Below are positions 25,621-37,477 of a DNA stretch of 64,000 bases, in pieces (position 1 is the stretch's first letter; each line of letters opens with the position of its first letter). Below the pieces are notes generated by a model, which did not search any database, was not told the DNA's origin, and worked only from the letters and a program-made list of their open reading frames with translations. Source of the stretch: Calcarisporiella thermophila CBS 279.70 (Eukaryota; Calcarisporiellomycota); contig NW_027192203.1 of assembly GCF_041956535.1 (NCBI RefSeq), forward strand, positions 124,001 through 188,000, given 5' to 3'. Made by a program: the position numbers and the translations under genes.

Positions 25621-28600
25621 CTATCGTAACATATTTAGCCTGGAGGTAGAGGTCGAGGAGGAGGGGGGAGAGGAGAGTGGTTTGACTGCCACATTCTGCG
25701 CAATGGTCACGAGCTGGCGCCCCGGAGGGTCGACGCCTTCTAACGAGGAGAGCTTACTCACGAAGTATTCTGCGTCCACCGCGATGCGTTCTTTGCCCGC
25801 GGGTGTGTACACCTCAATCCGCGCAAATTCTTCCGAGAGCCGGCGCTCAAAGGATGCGAACACTTCGCTCATCACCACCCGCAGATGCTCGCTCCCCAGG
25901 TATTTCGAGAGGACCTTGTGGAGCGTGAGTGTCTCCTTCACCAGCACTTCCATGTAAGCACTGGGGGCATTGTCCTTTTGCTTCGGGTCCGGCTGGTCGA
26001 AGCCGGTTGCCTGAAGGGAGCGGCAATGCAGGGTCATGCGCTCATTCATGATGGAGACGAGTTTTGCGTGGATTTCCGACTGGTGGTTGCAGAAGTCTTT
26101 AGCAATCCGGTCAAACTCGAGTACGATTCCGGCCTGACCAGGTGGAAGATGGTGCCGAATGAATTCCTTGATAAAGGGTATAAGCGCGACGGTGGCGCCA
26201 AGGGACTGGGAGGCCAGTGCTAAAAAGTGCAGGCATACAAGTTAAGAAAGTCGGCTCAAGTCAAGTGAGCCACAAGCTCACTCGAGCCGGTGGTGAAAGC
26301 TTACCAAGATGTTTGGCGGTTATATTTTTTAGCCCCGCAGAGCGCATCGCCCCCGCCCCAAGAATCACTTGACACACTCTTGAATTGAACATCTAAAACC
26401 CAAGAAAAAAGGACAAGGGAAGGTGAGAAAATTTGCTTCCAAGAACATCGTGAAGGCCAATACATACGCTCAGCAACTCTACCAATCGCTGCACAATATC
26501 CTGCGAGAGAGGGGGGATCCTCACCAAGCATTGCAAGTAGTCCGCAAAGGCTTTAATCAACAGCAAGCTGCATCCAACCACATAGGAGTTTTGGCCGTTG
26601 ACTACCAAGAAGCGGTTGCTACGGCTGGCCTGCCTCTTGCCCGGCTCTTTGCCCCCGACGTCGGCCTGACCTTCCTCGGCGTTGGCGGTTGGACTTTGGG
26701 TGCGTTGAAGCTCCGGTGCACTCTCCTCCACAAAATCGGTCGCCCCCGTTGCTGATGCGGCGATGATCTGGTCCACGATCTGCTGGAAATCGACCGGTAC
26801 CTCGGCCTGCATCCATTGCTCGTTCTCTATCAGGAGGGACTCCTGCTTCATCTTCTCCATGTGGAAATGGTTGAGGAATGCTTTAGCCTGAAAACAAAGA
26901 ATGGCATGTTAATTGTGTAGGGCGGAAAGGAAGCGGGGTCATAAGGGCTCAAAAGGATTACCTGTGAAAGAATGGCGCCCCGCAACCCAAAGCATGTGCG
27001 CTTGCAATAGTCTTCTCCACGCCCAATAAACGTCCAGGTCACCGCGAAGAGCCGGTAGAAGTCTGTGGGATTCAATTGGGCCGTCTGATTTGCTCGGATG
27101 CCAACCAGTTTGGCACATTGGAACTGTGAGAAATCGGCCGAGGCCAGCACAATATCGGAGGACTCAGCGGCCAGTTGTGAATACATGGGGGATGCAAAGG
27201 GTGAAGGTGCGTCAGATTTGGAATCGGTGTGTAATGAAGGTTCTGGAAATATATCGGCGGCCATGGCGGATGAGGCGGGAGATGGCTTGGTGGCCCTTTC
27301 AAGCAATGAGTTGAGACCGTTTTCTGGAATTTCTGCGAGGGTATCTTGGGGTTCAGTCGGGAGCCCGGCTTCAGGCGAGAGCAAGAGGCCCGAGGCCACT
27401 CCACGCTTATCTGCCTCAACTAGTACGGCAAAGATGATCTCGTGGTGGATTCGCGTTCGCCGCACGACTTCTAGCACCACCGCGTAAATGGATAGCAACA
27501 TGTTGAAAAAGGCGTCGAAGGACATGGACTTGATCTGTTTTCCAAACTGAGAGCTGTAGAGGTGGAACGCGTTTTAGCCCCCTTTCATTCAAAAATCTCC
27601 CAATCTAAATTCACAATCTTACATTTGCTCATTGGACTGAGATCCGGGCTCCTCCTTCTCCTGATCCTCATCAAGCCCTGCCCCAAAGGAGGGTGGGTAT
27701 TGCTAGAAAGAGTAGCACAATAGAAGTCAATAAAACTAAGACGCAACCAACAATAGTGCCATCCACTCGGTAAATCGATCTGCACTTACTTTACGTATTA
27801 GGTGCCGGATTTCCTTGGCCAGGAGTTGTCGATAGGCAACAAACGCAGTGCTCAGTCGATTTAACCTCAAGAGTCCAACGATGGTCGGGGAGAGCAGCTC
27901 CTTGAGAGCCTGCTCACGGTCAGGAACGTTCTCAAAGTCCGCATTTGTGTCGGATATGGGCTGGCTGCTCACGAGCTGCTGGACCCCTGAGGCGGGGTCG
28001 AACATGGCGAGATGGCGTTGGAGATCGGATAGCAAAATGCTCTGTAGGTCGTCCTCCATCATTGTCCCAATGCGCTGCCGCATTTCTTCCAGCTCCTGGT
28101 CAAAGGACGCCAGCGCCGTGACACGTTGCAGCCCGCCCGCCACATCCGCGAGTATCCCCTCCTCAGGATCGGAGCTACCCTCGCCAATCTCTTCTAGTAG
28201 TGCGCCTCCAACTCCATTCCGTTCACCCCCCTCTTGATGCGTGGGAATTCCATAATACAGACGTGCCGCCTCGTCTATCAAGTCTATTGCACCAAAATAA
28301 TCGCCCTGTTGCAGCAGGCTGTTTACCGTGGGTAATGTCAACTGCAACTCCGCCACCGTCTGCATCAGTCGACGTAGCGCGGCAACGTTGGCTCTCCGAA
28401 CTTTGCTTCGCACCACCTCCAGCCCCTGCTTGGCTTGCTCTTCTGATATTCGCGCCATCTCCCGGCGGAGTGTATGTATCTGCCCGATACATTCGGACGT
28501 CTCGTGGTGTAGCGCTTGCAAATTCGAGAGGGCCGTGAAGAAGGATGCGGAGCGATGTGAAATCTCCTGTATAAGATGCACCTCTACGATGTCGAGGTAG

Positions 28601-29467
28601 TGCGAGAGCTTTTCCTGAAGCATGCCGCTTACGGCGGCCGGCGGGTCCTCGCTGGTGCCGCGTACAATATCGGCGCGCTCGCATACCGCCTCAAATGTGG
28701 AGGGATTCTCGAGGTTAAAGTCGGGGTCGTAAAACAAGGATGGCACGGTTTCAAGCAGAGAGGAGTCACCGCTGGAGCGCCTGCGCGGTAGCCCATTCTC
28801 TGACGGAGGAAGTAGTAGTGGGGAAGGAGAGTCGGATGATCCCTGGCTGCTCTCAACGGAATCTAAATAAGAGGAAAATTAAAAATGACTCATGCGCCTC
28901 AATTCCGCTTCCTGACACCCATCCCCCAGCAAGCATGTATTACAATTTCATACCTTCTGTCGTCGGAGCGTTTTTTCTGCTTAACTTCTTATTTAGATGA
29001 TACCGCTGGAAGATGGGCCCAACGCTCTTCATGTAATCTTCAAATTCTGACATTTTCACTTTGCGAATGTGCGTTCGCGGCACCGGCTGGATATCTCCTT
29101 TCTTTGGCACAGCAGTGGTCTTGCGCGCGTTTGGATCGTTTAGCACGCCACTAATGGCATTCATCCCGATGTCGCGAGATGTCCAGGGCAAAGCCGTCTC
29201 TGACATGTTCGCGAAATTGGAGAACATGAGCTGGCGGCGCGCATTCCCCCCCGCAATGCGATTGATGTTGGCAGAGCTGGAGCGAAAAGGCGGCGACGCC
29301 GACGAGAGCACGCCCGATCGCGGAAGAGAAGCGGTTGTGTCAACCGAATTAAGCGAGCGATCGGAGGACATGGAGGTGCGTTTTTGCAAAGGCTGGGGAG
29401 AAACAGGCTCACCCCGCGAATCCCGAGTCAGTTTCGATGGTGATTTATTGCCGCTAGGGCTACTCAT
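25621..29467 (-). CDS. VPS54, GARP tethering-complex subunit, 1121 aa
   Basis: Subunit of the Golgi-associated retrograde protein complex, tethering endosome-derived vesicles at the trans-Golgi. Exons: 28954-29467, 27790-28862, 27623-27702, 26962-27553, 26468-26887, 26305-26392, 25621-26219 (3366 bases). The N-terminal signature is WTSRDIGMNAISGVLNDPNARK with RKVKMSEFEDYMKSVGPIFQRY. Then come the CATCHR coiled coil (HHETSECIGQIHTLRREMARI, LQQGDYFGAIDLID) and the C-terminal VGCSLLLIKAFADYL, FNSRVCQVILGAGAMRSAGL and EIHAKLVSIMNERM. The length fits the family (about 900-1000) with low-complexity insertions. It is followed on the same strand by FERRY3-like and Vps1 genes. Confidence 0.94.
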
Positions 29468-29615
29468 CAAAGTGTGTCAATGTGGTAATTTTCCCCTCTT
29501 CTGGAGTATAAAAAAAAAGGAAGAAGAGTGACTTGCGAAAATGTCGAGGAGGGGCTTAGCTCAATCCCATGGTTAGAGCCGATTTCAAACACAAGGGAAA
29601 TGGAAAATCTTTATT

Positions 29616-32535
29616 CTAGGTGGTTCGATATACACTGGTCAACAACTGTCGGAAGCCACTAAACTGCCCTTCATTTGCACTCTTGGGAAGCAGGAATTGA
29701 AGGGTCCGCATTCGATTTTCGTCGCCTGTATGGCGGCTGCTGCGAGTGTTTTCCATTAAAAATCCACGCACGCACTTGAGAAGGGATTCGGCGCGTCGGT
29801 GTAGGGCCTGCTCAGAGGCCGAAGGGTCGGCAAACGGATCCACATGCTCGGGTATAAGAAGAAGGGGAAGGGACAGCACACCAATATCATAGCGCGCCAC
29901 AGTTCGTAAAATGTTGCGTATCCCGGTGAGAACGGGAGAGCGGGAGGTAATTTCCGATTTTGAGAGTGCTGTATAGAGAGGGATGAAGGTTAAGCGTATT
30001 AGTATGAGAGTTCAGACTCTAGACCCCCCCCTGTTTTATGCATGATGTATCTCTCTTTCATCGAGGAAGGAGAATTCAGAACACTTACATTCAAATTCGA
30101 CCACTAGGTGAAATACAACATGGTTGAGAGGGAGGTTGGAATGACGAGTGACAAAGAAATCGCCTATCAATCCGCAGCAGAGATGAGGCGAAATCATGGA
30201 TAGAAGAAGGTCGTTAATTTTTGTTTCCAATGGCTTAAATAGAGCAGTGGAGTGATTACCCTCTTTAATCGATGATGTCTTCCCGTCAATTGGAAAATCC
30301 GATTCAATGGCCTCGAGCTGTTTATCGATGTTATCGAAGTGAAACTCTGTAGAGGCCTTGCACTTTTCGAAAAAGGCTAACAAAAGAGGGATTTTAAGTT
30401 TCAGGGAAAGCCCGTCTTGCTGGCGTGGTCGTCACGTACCTCGGTTGGTCGATTTGCCTGACTTATACTTTGGCCAGTCCCTTGGTGTGAGCAAGACTAG
30501 GGTCGCGGATAAATTATTTCCATAGAGGGATGCCGCGGTCTGCGCGCGATGGGCCATCTCTTTAGTTGGATCGGTGCTCTTGGCAAAGAGCGTATCCAAG
30601 TCCGAGACCAGCAGCCTTAAGTTGTGCATCGATTTGACCTGGTTCCCAAGGGACACGGTAAAGGACTCCACGAACTGGGGCTCATTGTCAGTGTAACGTC
30701 CGAGCATCGGCCCACCTGCCTCGTCGTCCATGCCAAGGTTCTCCATGGCTCGCCCGAACAGCACGCTAAGTTTGCGCACCGAACTCCCCCCTTGGCTGGA
30801 CAGAATTGCTTGCTTCTGTTGTTGGAGAAATGATATGGGTGACCAGGTTCGGTTTTTGCCCGAGGAGATGGAAGCGCGGTTGCTAGATCGCGAAGAGGAT
30901 CGCGGGCGTCCGCTTCCCACGGACGAGACGCTTCCTGACCGCGATTTGGGGGGCACAGGTGGGGGTGGGGGCGTTGGGGGAGGAGGAGGGGGAGGGGTGG
31001 ATGCAGCTGCTACGGCTTCATTCACTTTTTGTGGCTGTTCCAAAAGAAGCATAACCGCTTGCTCCTAATTGGGCAAGAATGGGAAATACGAAGGTAAGGT
31101 CGCAGGCTCTATTTTGCATATTCTACACGATCTTGATATACCATGTTACGTTGCGCCATCTTAAGCGCGCACTCTGCGTGAGCCGGCCCGAAACCCATTT
31201 CTTGCAGTTCCTTGATCATTTTCGCCAGCGCTGGATCTTTGGGCTCCTCCATCTAATCGTAGAAACGAGAGATCAGTACCATGCTTGGTGGGTCTAGAGC
31301 CTAGCAATCAACGCCACTCCACCTTTTGAACACTATTGTTGATTGACGGAGCCATTGAGGTGGGCGAAGAAGCAAGGGCCTCCCCACCCTCTTCCTCCCT
31401 GGCCTCTGCACCCGACATTGAACCGGACGAGATGGATCCTCTGGAGGGTAGCTTACTCATTGCCGAAGAAATAATCTCCTTTCCGATCTGCTCGAGATTC
31501 TCTTGCGAATTCGCATTCACATGCGTCTGCCGGTTGAGATAGGCCTCGTGCGCTTCATACAATTTCAGAACGAACTCGCGATATTCGGCCCGCTGCGATG
31601 CCTGGAGCTGCTCGATTTCACTAGCCCAGGTTGCTTGGGCCACCTCCATCTCCTTCGGTAATACAATTGTGTAAAAAGAAAATTCAATAGGATGGGGCTA
31701 TCCATTGCCATACCTCGACATGCCGGGCAAAATACTGGGTCAACCCCCCTTCCTTCCCGCTATCCACCGCCATTTCCATCTCTCTTCCATGTCTATTAGA
31801 AGCAAATCTCTCTGGTCAATAATACATTTCGAGTCCATGTTACGAACACAAAAATGAAGGCAATAGAGGCCAAAAGAGAGAACAAATAGGGAATAGGAAT
31901 AAAAATCAAGAGTAAAGGAGGAGTATTCTCTGACCTTGCTTGGATGCTAGCTAAATCCCTACTTTCTGTTTCTAGCAGTTCGGCCATAGCCATATTGTAA
32001 TTGTGTTCTAACTGGAGAAGTGAGTCAAATATGGAGGGTATTGGCGAATGCACAAGAGTGTGGTATGCGCGTGGAAATATGTCCTTTCGTGAGAAAGACA
32101 ATAATGAGTCCCCACATTTCAAGCAGATAACAAGAAAGCCTATGTATCACCTCTTCTTTTCCGTTGTAGTATTGCCGAGTGTGGTTCTTATATCGCATTA
32201 AGAGCGTGTCCTTCGCTGATTTTATCTCTTCCTCCTCCATAGCTAAAGATTATCGGAAAGGAAAAAAAAATCAGGTCTTCAATAGCCCTCCAACAAAATA
32301 GTAAAGAGCAACAAAAATTACGCTTGAATCTTCTTGCTTCCTCCTTTTCCTTTTCATGAATTAGGGAATAGACGGTAGAGAGTACAGAGATTTCGGTGAA
32401 TGGCACCTGATGCTCTGTAACAAATAATCGTACGGCATCTCGTATACGCTGGCCACGTTTAAGATTTAGGGTGAGCGGCTGTAGAAAGTAGGGGCTTTGG
32501 AGCTCGATGGCAATGTCGTATAATAATGTGTCCAT
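29616..32535 (-). CDS. FERRY3 (C12orf4)-like Rab5-effector subunit, 722 aa
   Basis: In animals FERRY3 belongs to the FERRY complex linking mRNAs to Rab5 early endosomes. Exons: 32322-32535, 32151-32242, 31935-32011, 31714-31792, 31323-31652, 31142-31252, 30440-31064, 30089-30376, 29616-29968 (2169 bases). Family stretches are FFEKCKASTEFHFDNIDKQL, TRHSNLPLNHVVFHLVVE, LTGIRNILRT, IGVLSLPLLLIPEH, and RRAESLLKCVRGFLME with MRTLQFLLP near the end. The middle is coiled coil, then a UBA-like block (KELQEMGFGPAHAECAL, then MLLLEQP), then poly-Pro and Ser/Arg linkers. The start is uncertain: the frame is open upstream to about 32766, but 32535 is the first ATG. The identity rests on recalled family sequence. 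Confidence 0.8.
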
Positions 32536-32956
32536 GATGAATAGGAGCCCGCCTCGACATAAAATAGGCCTGAATGAAAAAAACGCGTCACTTTTTCTTT
32601 TCTTGGATTTTTCGAGTAGAAACTCAAAAATTGGAGAGTGGGAACCAAGAGGACTCCTTCCACTGCGCTTCCGTCCTGAATATATTCCAGTTTCCGTATC
32701 GAGAAGCTGTGAATCTATCTTTATATTTCTAAAGAATGGCCATGGAGTATGAGCAAATACAGGCAACTTGAAACATTGGGAAGAATATTACATCTTCATG
32801 GATAATAAGAATGCATATCAAAATTTTCTCACAGAAGAAAAAACAAACACAACGGAGACAAAGAATCGAGAGAGAGGAGGGGGGAGAGGGAAAAGAAAAT
32901 ATAAAGATAGCACCAAGTACATCCACGCGCACAAGACGACCAGCATGGGCACCTGT

Positions 32957-35591
32957 TTATACGGCTTGGACAATCTCGTCTGCCTTTTCCAGCGCCGATA
33001 TCATCCGTTTACATTCCTGACGTCTCTGTATTGTAAACTCAGACTCCTGGAGCATTTCTTCTAGCAAATCTGTTTTGTAGAGTTCTTGCAGAAGCTCTCT
33101 CTGCAAACCTTCCTTTGCAAACTGCACCAGATTGAGCATCACCGCCTTGGGGACCATATCGGTCATGGTACGTTTGACAATGTTGAAATAGGATTGGATC
33201 AAGAGTTTAATCACCTCTGTCTCAACAGCCTCACGTTCTGACAGAGCACCCGAAGCTTTAAGGACGGGCGGGGGCTAATGTTGTGAATGAACGAAAAAAA
33301 AAAGACGATTAGATGGAGGCTCCACTGAGCAACTCAAGTGGCAAATTTACAGGCTCCAGGACTCCGCTCTTTTTCTTCTTGTTAGAGAAGAAGCTGCCGA
33401 AGAAGGAAGAAGCATTCGGGTCTTCTGTAAGCAATCCGGATGGAAGGTTAGAGCCGGTGCTATTGCGAGCCTTGGGGTCTGCGCCAGCAAGCTGAGGCTT
33501 TGATGCGTTCATTCGCTCTGTCACAATTGCCATAGCCTACAGGTAAGAATGGATGGTTAGCCACGGAGCCCGCACTACAGCATGTGAATGGATGCGCTTA
33601 CCTTGTGCCCATTCAAGAAATCCGGGTGGCCTGTATTCACATAGCATGCCTCCATCGCCACCAAGTCCTGCACCAGCTTCACGGTGGGCGACATGGCGCT
33701 TCGGAAGTAGTTGATCACCGTCTGATAGAATTTCTCCTTCAGTGCGGGGAACCGCTTGAAGCTCTGCTTGGTCAAAAGCTGGCCAAGGATGCGCACAAGC
33801 TCATCATATACCAGGGAGACGCATTTTACGCACGGGTCCTCAAGGCGCTTGATCTGCTGTTTAATGATGACTTCGAAGGCGGTGGTCGCCACAAAGAGGG
33901 CGGGCGAGGATCCCTAGTAGGAGACGCAGGTCAGCGACGGGCAGTCGGGAGGCGGACCAGCTAGAAACTTACCGAGCTGTTATATAGAATGGTTCGAATG
34001 TCGGCGTCTTTGATCTGGTCGAATGGATCGATGGATTTGGCTGCCACCGCAAATACCTCGTGAAACACGTAAGCAATGCGGGCCCCTCCCGACAATTCGA
34101 CGGAGGAAAGCTCGTTCGAGTTCCCGTCAATGATGGTGCGGAATTCATTGCAGAACTCGGTGATGATGTTGAGGGTGAGGTTGGCTTGCAGGGCCGCGTC
34201 GCCTACCGGATCGCCAAGCTGCGCCAGCTCTACTTGGTATTTCGTGAGGGCCGCTTGAATTTTAGCCTTGATCTCAGGCAGCGTGTTGCGAATGTGGTGC
34301 ATCAAGATCATGTTCAGTTTCCGTGCGAGGAACGGCGTGCCGCAGTATTGTGCCTTTGTCTTGTAAGAGGGGTGATTTTCAAAGAAGAGCCGCTCCGACT
34401 CAAGCGCATTCCGGATGGATCGCTTGGTTTCAATGTCACGCTGTCCACGATTGATCACCGGCACATATCCTAAATGACAAGCAAGGAAAGCGGTCAGCAC
34501 GGGGGGCTTCTCGACTCGGCACTGAAGGGCCAAGGGGAAGAGCTGCGCATACCAAGCCGTAAAGGAATGATTTTATTCGCCAAAATGTCGACCACATCTG
34601 TCCCTTGATCCATCAGATCCACCTTGGTTAGCACACCGATGGTTCTGGATCCCTCAGGGTCCACTTCACGTGCTATCTTCAACCCATCAGAATTGGCCAA
34701 ATCCGTGTTCGCAGCCGTCACTGCTAATATAATGGCATTCGGTTTGCTAATGTATTTGAGGACCATCTCACGGATCTGGCGCTCTATGTCCTTTGGCTGG
34801 TCACCCACCGGGACCTGAAATAAGCATTTAGCCGCATATCATTAACCTCGGTTCAAGTCGTCCATGGGAAATGCCGGGAAACTTACCTTGGTTAAACCAG
34901 GAAGATCAACTAAGGTCAGGGTAAGCACATTTGGCGAATAGACTCTCAAATTAATGGGGTTGGGCGAGATACCTTTCGGTGAAAGAAAATGACAGCGTTG
35001 AGCCATGGCGTCATTCCAAAAACAAACCACAAAAATTACCAGCATTTTTTCCGGTCTTTGCTTCTGTATCTTTTATGATTTCTGCTCGAATTTCGTCAAA
35101 ATTATAGAATCGCTTGTTGGGAATGTGGAGGAATTCGCCCCACTCCTCAGGTTCATCATCTTGCTGATCTCCTTCTGCTTTCTTGTCGCCGTTGGGTACA
35201 CTCTGATCTTCCTGTTTAGTGACGCCATTAACTTTGGCAGTAGTAGGTCTATTAATAAGTTGTAGGATCTAATACATCGAAATACGGAGGCAATTAGTCC
35301 ACTAGTCACAGTAATTCCATGAATTCGATGGGGGAGAGGTGGCACTCAATGACAGGAAGAAGCCAGCGAACAAAGAGAAATAGGTACCAGTGGTCTCCGC
35401 GTCACAATTCCTGTTCCGCGAGGAAGAAAATCTCTCCCTACGATGTTCTCTAGTACAGAACTCTTTCCGCTAGATTGGGCGCCAACCACCACAATCTGCG
35501 GTAAATCTATGGGGTTGTAGACCCCGACCATGGCAAACGCATCTTGCAATTTGTTGACTGTTTTGATGAGGGAAGAGCTGAGATCGCTCAT
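32957..35591 (-). CDS. Vps1-type dynamin-related GTPase, 697 aa
   Basis: Large GTPase that oligomerises on membranes for vacuolar/endosomal sorting and peroxisome fission. Exons: 35388-35591, 35040-35268, 34887-34972, 34553-34814, 33973-34469, 33602-33913, 33351-33536, 32957-33274 (2094 bases). G-motifs: P-loop [25 protein letters not shown], switch [22 protein letters not shown] and VINRGQRD. The GED lies at the C-terminus ([20 protein letters not shown]). There is no PH or Pro-rich domain. The first 60 residues and [16 protein letters not shown] fit Vps1 better than Dnm1. The ATG at 35591 starts directly at [19 protein letters not shown]. It is divergent from inositol monophosphatase. Confidence 0.95.
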
Positions 35592-35769
35592 TTTGCTTGG
35601 ATATACTTGCGATGGGAGGTAGGATCGGATGGAAAAGAAAGAAAAATTATGCGGCCAAAAAAGATAAGGGGAATGTGTCGCAGTTTTATGAGGGGAAATA
35701 GGCATTTCAGACTCCGGAATTCTCTTAAACGCGAATATTCGAAACATTAATTATTATTCCAAGCCCAAA
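35592..35769. promoter_or_regulatory. Bidirectional promoter, Vps1 / inositol monophosphatase
   Basis: Only 178 bases separate the two start codons, so both promoters and 5' leaders must overlap. The sequence is AT-rich toward the plus-strand gene (TTAATTATTATTCC near 35746). No known site was identified. Confidence 0.5.
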
Positions 35770-37151
35770 ATGACCGATGTGAATGAAGGTAAAGTTTGAC
35801 AAGCTACCCTCTGACTCCATGTCTCCGCCCACATCCAATATCCCGCTGAACACCTTTGCATTGACCTGACCATCTCTGCCGACATCTCTTTCAGATCTCT
35901 TTGAATTACTCGACTTTGCCATTCAATTGGCCAAGAATGCAGGCGTTATTATCCGTGACGGAATTCAAAGGCGCTATACGGGCAACATCTCTGTTTGCTC
36001 GAAAGATGGCAACCCCTCCGATCTTGTAACGGAGACGGATCAAGCAGTGGAGAAATTTGTTAAGCAGGAGATAGCAAAGACGTACCCAAAACATAAGTAA
36101 AATTCCCTGTTAATTGCAATGTAACATCTCGGAAGAAGTAACTGGAAAGCTTTGTCGATGAATAGATTTGTAGGAGAAGAGAGCGTCGCTGCTGGCGAGA
36201 AATCCATCTTGACCGCCTCGCCGACCTGGATTGTGGATCCAATAGGTAAGATCATTGGCTGCTGGGGTAGTCTAGCTTGGCTCTCTGTTATTCATGCTGT
36301 TCCACTCTCTTTTTTTTTGAAATTGCTAGATGGAACCGCCAATTTTGTACACGGGTAATGGATGCTTCGAAAGGGTGGCCCACCCATCCCTCCAAGGCTG
36401 ACTTGTGAACCTATTTGTAACCTTTCAGTTATCCGTTTGTGGCCATTTCCATTGGCCTGCTCATCAATAAGGAAGCGACCCTCGGAGTTATCTACAACCC
36501 CATCCTCGACGAGCTCTACACGGCTGTCAAGGGCCACGGCGCTTATCTCAACAACACCACTCGCCTGCCACTCTCCCACCCGCACCCGCCCCCGCCCCTC
36601 CCCTCCCTCGCCTCTTGTTTAGTGTCGACCGAGTATGGCTCCAACCGAGCCCCCGAAGTTTTAGCTAAAAAGATGGCCAGCATCAAGAATCTGATCTCAG
36701 CCCATGGCCCCGAGAATCCTAAAGGGGGATCGGTGCACTCGATTAGATCGCTCGGCAGCGCGGCTTTGAACATGTGTATGGTTGCACGAGGGGTCACCGA
36801 TGTTTATTGGGAAATTGGGTGCTGGGAGTGGTAAGTGTCATGCATTTGAATAGATCAACGTACCGAGACCTAGGTCGCATAAAGTTCCCTCCAAGACTGA
36901 TCTGCCTCCTGTTTATTTCTCCAAGGGACGTGGCGGCTGGCACGGTCATAGTCCGTGAGGCAGGGGGAGCCGTCGTCTCGGCCGGCCCCCTCTCCGACGG
37001 CCGCAAACCAACCGAAATATCGGACGCCGAGCTTCTTTTCGGACGGAAGTATCTTGCCATCCGAGCCGCGAGTCGAGAGGAGCAGGAAAATATCATCCAC
37101 GAGATATTCGAGCGGGTTGAACACGACATCGCTGTCCCTAGAGAAATATAG
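35770..37151 (+). CDS. Inositol monophosphatase, 317 aa
   Basis: Mg2+-dependent, Li+-sensitive hydrolysis of inositol phosphates to free inositol. Exons: 35770-35788, 35895-36096, 36166-36245, 36330-36354, 36429-36830, 36926-37151 (954 bases). The 25-base exon 4 supplies DGTANFVHG. Metal-site motifs are all present: FVGEESVAAGEK (Glu near 77), WIVDPIDGTANFVHG, and the distal WDVAAGTVIVREAGG (Asp244). NPSDLVTETDQAVEKF and IRSLGSAALNMCMVARG are also typical. A Pro-rich insertion sits in the middle (LSHPHPPPPLPS). The length is slightly above the usual 270-290 because of it. It supplies inositol for phosphoinositide synthesis. Confidence 0.96.
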
Positions 37152-37477
37152 ACTTTGTGGGAACGAATCAATAAATGGGCCATGGCCTCTTCCTCCCCTA
37201 TCATTTGACACCCGACCGTGAAAAATGGCAAACGCTCTATGGCATTTGTACAATTTCTAACCTTAAAAAACCGAAGCCTTTTTTCCTTTTCATTGATAAA
37301 CTCTTGGAGTCGCTCACAGGGGCTAAGCCACCATGTCTTGGCCTTTCTAATAAAAGGAATTTATAAATCCCACCCTCTCCGCTCCACTCCACTCCACTCC
37401 ATCCCCACTTGTACATTCTTATTGTTCATTCCCCTCACTGTTAAACTGCAAGTCAGGAGAGCAGAGAACCCGCCACC
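37152..37477. other. Intergenic
   Basis: Spacer of 326 bases between inositol monophosphatase and the PB1-UBA gene. It has a CTCCACTCCACTCCACTCCA tandem repeat near 37381-37402 and ends in a perfect Kozak context (CCGCCACCATG) at the next start. No coding region was seen. Confidence 0.55.

Noticed and set aside
29551-29635. tRNA-like block: GGGGCTTAGCTCAAT...GGTTAGAGC (A-box-like) with TGGTTCGATA 60 bases on (B-box-like)
   Set aside because: No 3' acceptor strand pairs with GGGGCTT, the anticodon stem does not close, and the B-box-like part is the coding end and stop of the FERRY3-like gene.
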